In this document: piece after piece, positions 9,197 to 16,681 of the stretch
Numbering within the stretch: position 1 is the first letter of the stretch
Layout of the letters: each line of letters opens with the position of its first letter
Assembly: GCA_015061915.1 (NCBI GenBank)
Contig: SUVR01000009.1
Location: 1 to 64,000 of the forward strand
DNA from: Lentisphaerota bacterium
GTDB taxonomy: Bacteria; Verrucomicrobiota; Lentisphaeria; Victivallales; UBA1829
Length of the DNA stretch: 64,000 nucleotides
Direction of reading: 5' to 3'
The notes under the pieces: generated by a model
Databases searched by the model: none
The model's input: the letters and a program-made list of their open reading frames with translations, nothing else
Told to the model about the DNA's origin: nothing
Program-made: the position numbers and the translations under genes

Positions 9197-9946
9197 TTAT
9201 CGGAACAGACGGAAGATTGCCATACTCAACAGCAGAACGCTCAGAGTCAGCAGGAACACCGGCAGAAGAGCGAAAAATGCCATCAGTCCTGCATGAATAA
9301 CAGGATCTTCCCAGGCGCCGCACCATCCGAAGCAAAAGGGAGGAATAAAGATCAGGAGAAGCAGAAAAACGAATCCGGTTCGTGCGCTTTGCAGATCTTC
9401 CATACTCAACGTAATGTGTTGTGTGATTGTGAAGGCGAGATACAGCCACAGCCATCCCTGCCAGCGGCACCAGAGATCCGGTGTGAAAAAGATGCTCAGA
9501 TACGCTGAAAACTGAACCCACAAGTGATGTTCTCCGTTCATAATCGGTGTTGGCAGCAGTAGCCAGGTCAGGATCCAGAGAAAGACCGTCCCGCCCCAGA
9601 TCGGACCGGTCCCGATAAAAAAGTTCCCCAACTGATGATAAAGATTCCGTGGATTGTAACGGTGCGACACATAGCCCAGTGTGCCATCTTCTTCCGGTGA
9701 AAACAGCTGCATATCGGTAATCGTATGCCCGAAAAGTACGCAAAAAAACGCATGACTCAACTCATGAACGATTACACCGGGTGCTGTCAGATACACATAG
9801 GTCCTGATCCCGATCTTTTGAGAAAGTGCTGTACGCAGAGTCGACGAAAGCTGTTGCATGACAAAGGCAACAGCCAACCAGGGTAAAAAACAGCAGCAGA
9901 GGATCCCCCCTGCATAGATAAGTGCATCGATCAAATAAGCGCCCAT
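9197..9946 (-). CDS. membrane protein with HExxH zinc-protease motif (M50-like)
   Basis: Polytopic membrane protein of 249 residues with about six hydrophobic segments. A HELSH motif sits inside a hydrophobic stretch (APGVIVHELSHAFFCVLFG), as in site-2-protease-like M50 enzymes and small membrane metalloprotease relatives. A downstream membrane segment contains GTGPIWGG in place of the canonical NxxPxxxxDG motif, so assignment to M50 is tentative. It converges with the lipoprotein gene and is probably transcribed alone from the promoter at 9983-10010. Its substrate is unknown. Confidence 0.6.
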   Translation of the reverse strand: MGAYLIDALIYAGGILCCCFLPWLAVAFVMQQLSSTLRTALSQKIGIRTYVYLTAPGVIVHELSHAFFCVLFGHTITDMQLFSPEEDGTLGYVSHRYNPRNLYHQLGNFFIGTGPIWGGTVFLWILTWLLLPTPIMNGEHHLWVQFSAYLSIFFTPDLWCRWQGWLWLYLAFTITQHITLSMEDLQSARTGFVFLLLLIFIPPFCFGWCGAWEDPVIHAGLMAFFALLPVFLLTLSVLLLSMAIFRLFR

Positions 9947-9982
9947 TGCTCTTTCCGGTTTGCTTTATGTAATATCCCGGAT

Positions 9983-10010
9983 AAGATACCTCCTGCTGCC
10001 AAAAAGTCAA
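9983..10010 (-). promoter_or_regulatory. predicted promoter of the HExxH membrane protein
   Basis: On the minus strand: TTGACT (10005-10010), 16-base spacer, TATCTT (9983-9988). It lies 37 bases before the start codon. Confidence 0.45.
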
Positions 10011-10080
10011 TTAAAAATTAGAAATACTGCCCGGATTCCCGGTATATTGAAATATTTTTCAGATTTTCTTTTCTTTTTAC

Positions 10081-10108
10081 TTGACAAATCACCGAATCAT
10101 GATATATT
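10081..10108 (+). promoter_or_regulatory. promoter of tRNA-Val
   Basis: Perfect TTGACA at 10081-10086, 16-base spacer, TATATT at 10103-10108. It ends 22 bases before the tRNA 5' end. Confidence 0.75.
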
Positions 10109-10130
10109 AATCATACTTTCAAGAAATTGA

Positions 10131-10207
10131 GGGCGTATAGCTCAGTTGGTTAGAGCGCCACGTTGACATCGTGGAGGTCGTAGATTCGAGTTCTACTACG
10201 CCCACCA
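10131..10207 (+). tRNA. tRNA-Val(GAC)
   Basis: A complete cloverleaf. The acceptor stem GGGCGTA pairs with TACGCCC. The anticodon stem CCACG/CGTGG holds loop TTGACAT (anticodon GAC), and the T arm is GTAGA-TTCGAGT-TCTAC. The 3' CCA is encoded. Confidence 0.97.
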
Positions 10208-10226
10208 TCTTTTTTAAAGATATCCG

Positions 10227-10260
10227 CCTCGTAACAAACAAGTTACGGGGCTTTTTCTTT
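10227..10260 (+). terminator. rho-independent terminator after tRNA-Val
   Basis: CCTCGTAAC (10227-10235) pairs with GTTACGGGG (10242-10250), with one wobble and a six-base loop, followed by CTTTTTCTTT. Confidence 0.8.
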
Positions 10261-10308
10261 GCCGCAATTCCGCTCTTTTACCTTCGGATTTGTCTGAAGA
10301 GTCGTTTT

Positions 10309-11127
10309 TTACTTCCTGCGGATGGCGTGGAGGCTGCGCAACAGGTCGGTTGCCCGCCGGATCGCCGGATCGTTTTCTATAGAGATTTTGCCGATTTGCT
10401 CAAAGGGGATCTGCGGGTATGCAGTACACTCGATCATCGGCGTATGTTTGCCCAATGGAACATCTTTTGCGAAATCCGGCAGTTCAGGAACAAGCCATTT
10501 TCTGCCGTTGATGACTGTTTCTTTCCGTGGCAGTGAATTTCCCGCTCCCGTTTCACCGAGGGATATGCCCAATCGGGATCGTTCCAGCAGAATTGTCAAC
10601 AGTTCCGCCGGTCCATTGGTCTTTTTTCCGCAGAGAACGGCGAGGGGGATCTTCTGAAAGAAGTGCATCTTCTTTTCCGGTTGCGGCGTAAAGAGAGCAA
10701 CAAACCGGGCGACGCTGTCAAAATCGCCATTATCGGCACTGCGAAGGTCAAGAATCGCTCCGACGGGGCGGTTGGCAATGCGTGCGGTTATTCTCATTTC
10801 TGCCATCAGTTTTTGGAGTGATTCTTCATCGATCCGGTCGAGTCTGGCATAAAAGATCGTATTTTGTGCAATCAGCCGGGCAGGGTAGAGAGGAGCTTTT
10901 TCTTTTGGCGCAGTGGGGTTCTGTTTTTCTGCCGGGATCATGCCCGGAATAGCGGCAGAAATCATTTTGTCCCAAAGGACGGGATCCTGCTTCAGTCGTT
11001 CAGAAAGATTTGGTGATGCTGCTTTCAGATCACGGAAAAAGTTTGCGGCTTGTATTTCCAGCTCATTTTCAGCGCAGACTGCTGCGGAAAAAGAGAGCAG
11101 AAATAACGCAGGAAGAAGGCGTTTCAT
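10309..11127 (-). CDS. secreted S41-protease-like protein lacking the catalytic serine
   Basis: A 272-residue protein with an N-terminal signal peptide (cut probably after AVCA). The central part looks like the tail-specific-protease (S41) core: GAILDLRSADNGDF, then PLAVLCGKKTNGPAELL and SRLGISLGETGAG. In active S41 enzymes the second segment contains a serine (S-A-S-E); here it reads TNGPAE, so the nucleophile is absent. It is probably a pseudo-enzyme or binding protein of the envelope. It is the last gene of a three-gene exported-protein cluster and its ATG overlaps the upstream stop (ATGA). The family call rests on motif reading only. Confidence 0.55.
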   Translation of the reverse strand: MKRLLPALFLLSFSAAVCAENELEIQAANFFRDLKAASPNLSERLKQDPVLWDKMISAAIPGMIPAEKQNPTAPKEKAPLYPARLIAQNTIFYARLDRIDEESLQKLMAEMRITARIANRPVGAILDLRSADNGDFDSVARFVALFTPQPEKKMHFFQKIPLAVLCGKKTNGPAELLTILLERSRLGISLGETGAGNSLPRKETVINGRKWLVPELPDFAKDVPLGKHTPMIECTAYPQIPFEQIGKISIENDPAIRRATDLLRSLHAIRRK

Positions 11128-11810
11128 TTCTTATCCGCCCCCTTGGGCACTTTGGATTTCAGATCAACGGAAATGGAGATCGCATCATCGTTTTCTTCTT
11201 TTTCCACAACCTCGACTGAAACAGGTTTCTGTTCAAGCGTATTGGCTTTGACCAGAGCAGAGCCGTCTATTTTTTCTGCAGCTTTTGTCAGATCTTTTTT
11301 CCATATGGTCTCATCATTGCGGATCATCAGGGCATACTTTCCTGTTTTTGCCGGAGCGTATGGCACAACTGCAGTCATACGACTGGCTGCGATCTGCCCG
11401 GTTGTCAGTTTCCCCGCTGCGATATCGCCCCGTCCGTTCCGGAGTGCGGAAGGAAGAGCCACAGCGGGAACCGGTACAAATACCACATTCATATTCAATT
11501 TTGCGGCAATCTGCCGGACGATTTCCGGTTCAGCGCCCTGCCAGCTTCCCAGTTCTTCATTCCAATTGGAAAAAGGCATATCCTGTTCTGCGATCAGGCA
11601 GACGAATGTTTTATGTTCTTTCCGCGACTGGATCCGCTTCCGGCTGACTGCACCCGGTGCGTGAACGGAAATGCCGGAGCCGTTTTCCTTCTCCGGTTGT
11701 TGAAAGAGAGTACACCCGCTCAGAGGCAGCAACAGCGCCGCTAATGCCGCAAAAAGGACGGCGATTTTAATTTGTCTGTTCTCTCTGGAAGATGATTGCG
11801 CGTTCATCAT
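11124..11810 (-). CDS. lipoprotein with a partial SBP family 3 domain
   Basis: A 228-residue protein starting with a hydrophobic signal and a lipobox ending PLSGC. The following region resembles the first lobe of family 3 extracellular solute-binding proteins: MPFSNWNEELGSWQGAEPE-like opening, IVRQIAAKLNMNVVFVPVP, ALRNGRGDIAAG. The chain ends after about one lobe, followed by a charged tail, so it is shorter than transport-type binding proteins (about 240-280 residues after processing). No permease genes are adjacent. It overlaps the upstream lipoprotein by 44 bases and the downstream gene by ATGA. Confidence 0.6.
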   Translation of the reverse strand: MMNAQSSSRENRQIKIAVLFAALAALLLPLSGCTLFQQPEKENGSGISVHAPGAVSRKRIQSRKEHKTFVCLIAEQDMPFSNWNEELGSWQGAEPEIVRQIAAKLNMNVVFVPVPAVALPSALRNGRGDIAAGKLTTGQIAASRMTAVVPYAPAKTGKYALMIRNDETIWKKDLTKAAEKIDGSALVKANTLEQKPVSVEVVEKEENDDAISISVDLKSKVPKGADKK

Positions 11811-13221
11811 TTTTCTCTTTCTCCGTTTCCTGTCGTTCTGCGGGGATCAGGAAGAAATTACCATTGCTGTCAAACATTGCAAGCCCTTTGCAGGCGGGAA
11901 TATAGAAAAGATGAGTGACTTTTCCCGGTTTTGCCTTCCGGAAGTGCGGTTCAGCTTTATTGACCTCAATGGTCCGCAGTTCTGCCCCTGTAACGCCATC
12001 AATGACACGGATTTCATTGCTCGTCCCGGTCAGGTGGTAGATCTTTTTTCCGTTATCGGTAAAGATCGCATTGCCGGAGGAGAGACCATCCAGCGCAGTG
12101 GTCTTGCCAGCCCGGACCAGCAGGGATCCGGATGAAAACGAGGGGTCGCCGCAAATCAGAAAAGACTTGCTGCCGCGGGCGAAATGGAGATTTTTGGAAT
12201 TGATCGTTTCGGAGAGGCTCACCGATGCAGATGGAAGCCAGTCAGATGTCCGGAAGATCTCAATTCTTTTTCCGTGTTTTGTATTGAGAACAGCCAGTTC
12301 TCTGCCATCGGGGGAAAGAGCAGCCAGTGCATTGGGTGATTCTACCGCGATCTCCTGTTTTGCTTCGGATTCCAGCGGCAGTACGATCAATGTCTGCCGT
12401 TCCGGATGACTTACGATCAGATTTTTTCCGGAGTCTGCAAGGAAAGTGGTATCGCCGATACCGGGTTCGATCTGCTGGAAACGTTCTTCTTTCCCGGTCA
12501 GCAAGTCGATGCAGGCAAAACCCTGTTCCTGCCCGCTTTCTTTTTGAGCGATGCAGAGCGCAGCGATTTTTGATGTGCCGGGGATAAATACGAATTTTTC
12601 AAAATAACGGTTCCGGATCTCCAGAATATTGAGAATCTGCCAGTTGTTCGTACTCATCATGACCAGACGGGAGCCGAAGGGGCCGTGAGCTTCTCCCAGT
12701 GTTTCCAGAAAAACAAGCAGAGAGGTGTCCGGGCTGAGCTGAATATCCGGAACCCGGAACAGCAGAAGGCTGCCATGGACCGGCTGCGGGGTCCAAAGAT
12801 AGCGGGTATTGGTGGGGACCTGTGCGTTCTGTACGATTTTTTCCGCCAGTGATCCGGCGGGAACCGGAGACTGGAGTTTCCAGACGCTGCGTTTGCTCCG
12901 GCGGATCTGGGAACGGTTTGCAGCTTCGCCTTCTGTAACCGGTTGCAGAATTTCCGATTTTACCTCCGGTGGCGGCACGCTTTCCGGCTTTGCAGTTGTG
13001 TCTGATGGCGAATTGAAGGCTGTTGCAGAAGTTACAGACGGAAGACGCCGCACCGGTTCGGCAAAGATATCTACCACTTCTTTCTTTTTCTTCTTTTTCT
13101 TCTGGATCGGCTGCTGTTGTACCGGTTTTTGTTCTTCGGCAGGTTCCCCGCAGGCGACAAGCCCGCCGATCAGGGTGATTCCCGTCAGACAAAGGATTGC
13201 GGTCCTGAAAAGAGGCATCAT
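11767..13221 (-). CDS. beta-propeller-like lipoprotein
   Basis: A 484-residue protein. The ATG at 13221 is preceded by AGGAG eight bases upstream. An earlier in-frame start exists, but the chosen one gives a proper signal peptide with lipobox GGLVAC. After the lipidated cysteine come a Gln/Pro-rich stretch, a run of seven lysines and an unstructured linker. Then come about six repeating blades with phrases such as LSPDGRELAVLN, typical of WD40/lactonase-like propellers. It is first of a three-gene cluster with two other exported proteins. Function unknown; an envelope scaffold or sensor role is a guess. Confidence 0.65.
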   Translation of the reverse strand: MMPLFRTAILCLTGITLIGGLVACGEPAEEQKPVQQQPIQKKKKKKKEVVDIFAEPVRRLPSVTSATAFNSPSDTTAKPESVPPPEVKSEILQPVTEGEAANRSQIRRSKRSVWKLQSPVPAGSLAEKIVQNAQVPTNTRYLWTPQPVHGSLLLFRVPDIQLSPDTSLLVFLETLGEAHGPFGSRLVMMSTNNWQILNILEIRNRYFEKFVFIPGTSKIAALCIAQKESGQEQGFACIDLLTGKEERFQQIEPGIGDTTFLADSGKNLIVSHPERQTLIVLPLESEAKQEIAVESPNALAALSPDGRELAVLNTKHGKRIEIFRTSDWLPSASVSLSETINSKNLHFARGSKSFLICGDPSFSSGSLLVRAGKTTALDGLSSGNAIFTDNGKKIYHLTGTSNEIRVIDGVTGAELRTIEVNKAEPHFRKAKPGKVTHLFYIPACKGLAMFDSNGNFFLIPAERQETEKEKNDERAIIFQREQTN

Positions 13222-13257
13222 GGTCAATTCTCCTGATATTTTATTCGATTTTTTACT

Positions 13258-13287
13258 ATGATATGACAATATACACACTTTTTTCAA
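13258..13287 (-). promoter_or_regulatory. predicted promoter of the exported-protein cluster
   Basis: On the minus strand: TTGAAA (13282-13287), 18-base spacer, TATCAT (13258-13263), 37 bases before the start codon. Confidence 0.4.
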
Positions 13288-13306
13288 AGAAGTAAAGTCC
13301 GGAAGT

Positions 13307-13334
13307 TTGATTTTTTCCAGGAATGCGCTATTTT
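13307..13334 (+). promoter_or_regulatory. predicted promoter of purT
   Basis: TTGATT at 13307-13312, 16-base spacer, TATTTT at 13329-13334 preceded by GC, as at galE and rpmH. Confidence 0.55.
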
Positions 13335-13395
13335 ATTGCAGGAAAGTAATAGTTGTGATATAAAATCATTCAAAAAACAGAAAGAAAGGTGTATT

Positions 13396-14577
13396 ATGGC
13401 AAAACTCGGTACAGCGTTGACAAAGTCTGCAATCAAAGTGATGCTTCTCGGAAGCGGAGAACTCGGCAAAGAAGTGATCATTGAACTTCAGCGTTTCGGC
13501 TGTGAAGTTATTGCCGTGGACCGCTATGATAATGCACCCGGTATGCAGGTGGCACACCGCCAGTATGCGATCAATATGCTGGATGGTCAGGCGCTGCGTC
13601 AGGTCATTGAACAGGAAAAGCCGGATTATATTGTGCCGGAAGTGGAAGCGATCGCCACACCGGAACTGGTCAAGCTGGAAGCGGAAGGCTACCGGGTCAT
13701 TCCCACGGCACAGGCTGCCCTGCTGACGATGAACCGGGAAGGGATCCGCCGTCTCGCCGCCGAAGAACTGGGACTTCCTACCAGCAAATACAAATTTGCT
13801 GCTGATTACGAAGAATTCAAGAGCGCAGTGGCGGAAATCGGTATTCCCTGTGTGGTGAAACCCATTATGAGCAGCTCCGGTCACGGTCAGAGCATGATCA
13901 AGACCGAAGAAGATATTGACAAAGCCTGGAAGATCGCTCAGGAAGGCGGTCGTGCCGGTGCCGGCAAAGTTATTGTGGAAGGCTTCGTGAAGTTTGATTA
14001 TGAAATCACCCTTCTGACGGTCCGTCATGCAGGAGGCACCAGCTTCCTGGAACCGATCGGACATCATCAGGTGGATGGAGACTATCAGGAAAGCTGGCAG
14101 CCTCAGGCAATGAGTGCGGAAGCCAAAGCAAAAGCACAGGATATTGCCGGTAAGATCACCGGTGCGCTGGGCGGATACGGTATCTTCGGCGTGGAACTTT
14201 TCATCTGCGGAAACGATGTGATCTTCAGCGAAGTCAGCCCCCGTCCCCACGATACCGGTATGGTCACGATGATCAGTCAGGACCTTTCCGAAATGGCGCT
14301 CCATGCAAGAGCGATCCTCGGTCTGCCCATTCCCAATATTGCATTCCATGGTCCCTCCGCCTCCAAAGCGATCGTGGTGGAAGGCGAGTCCGATCAGGTC
14401 TCCTTTGAAAATATTGAGGAAGTTCTGGCAGAACCGGATACAGCTATGCGTATCTTCGGTAAAGGCAGCGTGAACGGTCACCGCCGTCTGGGCGTCCTCC
14501 TCGCCCGCGGGAAGGACACGGACGAAGCGCTGGCAAAAGTCTTCCGGATGCGCGAAAAGATCCAGGTGAAACTGTAA
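13396..14577 (+). CDS. purT: formate-dependent phosphoribosylglycinamide formyltransferase
   Basis: ATP-grasp enzyme that formylates GAR with free formate and ATP in purine synthesis, independent of formyl-tetrahydrofolate. It has 393 residues, the normal length. The N-terminal fold contains [12 protein letters not shown] and [14 protein letters not shown]. The ATP-grasp core includes [14 protein letters not shown], and the metal-site region reads [16 protein letters not shown]. The start ATG follows AGAAAGG. An upstream in-frame start at 13336 is rejected because it falls at the promoter. It is transcribed alone and converges with the PHP gene. Use of formate fits an anaerobic lifestyle. Confidence 0.95.
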   Translation: MAKLGTALTKSAIKVMLLGSGELGKEVIIELQRFGCEVIAVDRYDNAPGMQVAHRQYAINMLDGQALRQVIEQEKPDYIVPEVEAIATPELVKLEAEGYRVIPTAQAALLTMNREGIRRLAAEELGLPTSKYKFAADYEEFKSAVAEIGIPCVVKPIMSSSGHGQSMIKTEEDIDKAWKIAQEGGRAGAGKVIVEGFVKFDYEITLLTVRHAGGTSFLEPIGHHQVDGDYQESWQPQAMSAEAKAKAQDIAGKITGALGGYGIFGVELFICGNDVIFSEVSPRPHDTGMVTMISQDLSEMALHARAILGLPIPNIAFHGPSASKAIVVEGESDQVSFENIEEVLAEPDTAMRIFGKGSVNGHRRLGVLLARGKDTDEALAKVFRMREKIQVKL

Positions 14578-14598
14578 GCGATCCGGTAAAGAGCTGAT

Positions 14599-14746
14599 GG
14601 CGCAGCAACGGCAGGCGCGGTCCTGCCGGAGCGCCGCAGCGCTCCGGCGCTCCGGCGCACAAAAAAACGCACAGGCAAAAACACCTGTGCGTTTTTTTGT
14701 GCAAGCCCGTTCGGGCTTGGGACCGCGCCTGCCGTTCAGCTGCGCC
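14599..14746. repeat. cloverleaf-like palindromic element 1 (contains a bidirectional terminator)
   Basis: A 25-bp closing stem (14599-14623 with 14720-14746, one 2-base bulge) encloses three hairpins. The first is a 9-bp CCGGAGCG-type hairpin (625-633 with 640-648, numbers within 14 kb). The second is a perfect 19-bp hairpin with A7/T7 (14657-14675 with 14684-14702) that would act as a terminator in both directions. The third is an AAGCCC/GGGCTT hairpin (14703-14718). GCTCCGGC is duplicated at 641-656. It lies between convergent purT and the PHP gene, and its right arm covers the PHP stop codon and last codons. A second element with the same plan lies at 39960-40100. Confidence 0.8.
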
Positions 14747-15545
14747 GTTTCTTCAGAATTCCGGCTGCGACCTCATTATTGCAGGGAGTATTGCCGGTTT
14801 CGAGGGCGAGGTTCACCACATCTGCCATGGCGTCGTCATAGACCTGACCGAGGTAGTGGGCATCGGAGTTGACGATCACCCGGACTCCGCCGTATGCTCC
14901 CGCCAGTTCCCAGAAGCGGCGGCAGGGATAGCATCGTTTTCCGCGGATCCCGTTGGCGTTGACTTCCAGGGGGATATTGTATTGTTTCGCAGCGCAGAAG
15001 ATTTCGTTGAACCAGCTTTCCAGTTCGCTGTCTGTAGTTGCCTGTTTGTTCATGAATGCGTCCGGATGAGCGATAAAGTCATAGACTTCGCTTTCGATCA
15101 TGGCAAGGGTGGTATCCACGAAACTGCGGATTGATTTTTTATCCGGGATGAACCCGGCAAAATGCAACCGTTTATCGCCCATTTCGGTATAGTGTGCGGA
15201 CCCGGCAAAGTAATCCAGCCGGAACTTCTCCCGGTATTCCTGATAAAAATCTTTACCCAGATCTTTCCGCCATTCGATCTCCAGACCCCGCAGGATATTC
15301 AGATCTTTGTACTGTTCCTGAGCGGCATCCAGAGCGGCGCTGTATTCGGGCATCATGGCATACTTCATGCGGTCGCCGAACCCGAAATCATCGGGGTATG
15401 GTCCATGATCGCTGAAACCGATGCTGTCTGCGTGTCCGATGATTTCTGCGCAGTAATCGGCGGGCAGCCCGGTGCTGTGTCCGCAGAATTGACAGTGTGT
15501 GTGCAGGTTGACCAGTTTCAAATCTTCCGGCTTGACTCTTTCCAT
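14736..15545 (-). CDS. PHP-domain phosphatase, histidinol-phosphatase-like
   Basis: A 269-residue PHP-fold metal hydrolase. Metal-site motifs are visible in order: NLHTHCQFCGHS, SDHGPYPDDF, RGLEIEW, GSAHYTE, AHPDAF and NSDAHYLGQV. The layout fits HisJ/HisK-type histidinol phosphatases (last-but-one step of histidine synthesis), but no his genes are adjacent, so another phosphoester substrate is possible. The C-terminal KKRRS and stop lie inside the right arm of the palindromic element. It is transcribed toward purT, with a shared bidirectional terminator hairpin between them. Confidence 0.8.
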   Translation of the reverse strand: MERVKPEDLKLVNLHTHCQFCGHSTGLPADYCAEIIGHADSIGFSDHGPYPDDFGFGDRMKYAMMPEYSAALDAAQEQYKDLNILRGLEIEWRKDLGKDFYQEYREKFRLDYFAGSAHYTEMGDKRLHFAGFIPDKKSIRSFVDTTLAMIESEVYDFIAHPDAFMNKQATTDSELESWFNEIFCAAKQYNIPLEVNANGIRGKRCYPCRRFWELAGAYGGVRVIVNSDAHYLGQVYDDAMADVVNLALETGNTPCNNEVAAGILKKRRS

Positions 15546-15619
15546 AATATTGCCCGTTTCCTGTTCCTTGTGTTTTCTGTGACGCCTCTAATGTAGCACA
15601 GAAATCCATTTTTTCAAGG

Positions 15620-16426
15620 TCAGAGAACCAGTGTCAGAGCCATAACCAGCATCCCGCCGATCACCCCGGCGATGGCAATATGGTGTTCGCCGTATTCCTC
15701 AGAAAGAGGCAGGAGTTCATCAAAAGCAATATAGACCATGATCCCTGCAACGGCGGCAAAAGTGAACATCATGACAGCTTCGGTCAGGAACGGCATCAGC
15801 AGCAGCCATGCGATGAGTGCGCCTGCCGGTTCTGCCAGACCGGAAAGAAACGAGTAAGTAAATGCCTTTTTCCGGCTGCCGGTGGCATGGTACATCGGAA
15901 CGGAAACGGTGATCCCTTCCGGAATGTTGTGGATCGCAACCGCAATGGCGATGGAGATCCCCGTTTCCGGGTTCAACAGTCCAGCCATAAAGACAGCCAT
16001 TCCTTCGGGAAAGTTGTGGATCGCCAGGGCGAGGGCAAAGAGAATACTGCTCCGCAGCATCTTATCCTTGTGTTTGGGTGAGTCCATTTCTTCCACTCCC
16101 CGGACTTCATGGGGATTTTCGCCGCCGGGGATCAATTTGTCGATCAGCATAGCGAGAAGCATTCCGCCGAAGAAGAATCCCGTTGTCGCCAGACCGCCGG
16201 ACCGGGATCCGTAAACTTCTCCCAGATGGGCGTGCGCTTCAGCCAGCAGTTCCACCAGTGAGATGTAGACCATCATCCCTGCCGAGAAGCCCAGCGCACA
16301 GGAGAGAAATTTTGTGTTCGTGCGTTTGAAGAAAAAAGCAATCACGCTGCCGGCACCCGTCGCCAGACCGGCGACCAGCGTCAAACCAAGACTCCAAAGG
16401 ATCGTTTCAGTGGTGTAAAGTTCCAT
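15620..16426 (-). CDS. zupT: ZIP-family metal transporter, ZupT-like
   Basis: Eight-helix membrane transporter of 268 residues for uptake of zinc and possibly other divalent metals. The conserved helix motifs HNFPEG and HNIPEG that form the metal site are both present. A cytoplasmic loop of about 40 residues after the third helix contains charged residues (EEMDSPKHKDK). The ATG at 16426 is chosen because the upstream in-frame start adds a charged, non-conserved tail. It is probably monocistronic. The 255 bases upstream are AT-rich and hold the divergent DegT promoter. Confidence 0.88.
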   Translation of the reverse strand: MELYTTETILWSLGLTLVAGLATGAGSVIAFFFKRTNTKFLSCALGFSAGMMVYISLVELLAEAHAHLGEVYGSRSGGLATTGFFFGGMLLAMLIDKLIPGGENPHEVRGVEEMDSPKHKDKMLRSSILFALALAIHNFPEGMAVFMAGLLNPETGISIAIAVAIHNIPEGITVSVPMYHATGSRKKAFTYSFLSGLAEPAGALIAWLLLMPFLTEAVMMFTFAAVAGIMVYIAFDELLPLSEEYGEHHIAIAGVIGGMLVMALTLVL

Positions 16427-16572
16427 AATATTTTTATCATCCTTTCCAGATAGTTGAATGTTTATTATCAAAATACAACAAAAATTGCGCTTTACAATGG
16501 AAAAAAATCTCGAAAAACAGCAAAATCGTAAGATTTTACAATAAAAAACTATGCTTTTACAGCATTGTCCCC

Positions 16573-16600
16573 TTGCGATTTGGTAAAAACAATGTAAAAT
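16573..16600 (+). promoter_or_regulatory. predicted promoter of the DegT gene
   Basis: TTGCGA at 16573-16578, 16-base spacer, TAAAAT at 16595-16600. The rest of the 16427-16681 gap is AT-rich with no further feature recognised. Confidence 0.45.
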
Positions 16601-16681
16601 AATATCAGAAACACTTTATTTTCCAACAAAAAAGGCGGACCGGATAAACCGGAACGCCGGAACAATCAGGAGTTGACAACT

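Noticed and set aside
10309..11127. Calling the gene an active C-terminal processing protease
   Set aside because: The expected catalytic serine segment reads TNGPAE, and PDZ and other protease parts are missing.
14657..14702. Treating the purT palindrome as only an ordinary terminator
   Set aside because: The inner hairpin is terminator-like, but the 25-bp outer stem and side hairpins need another explanation, so it is reported as an element.
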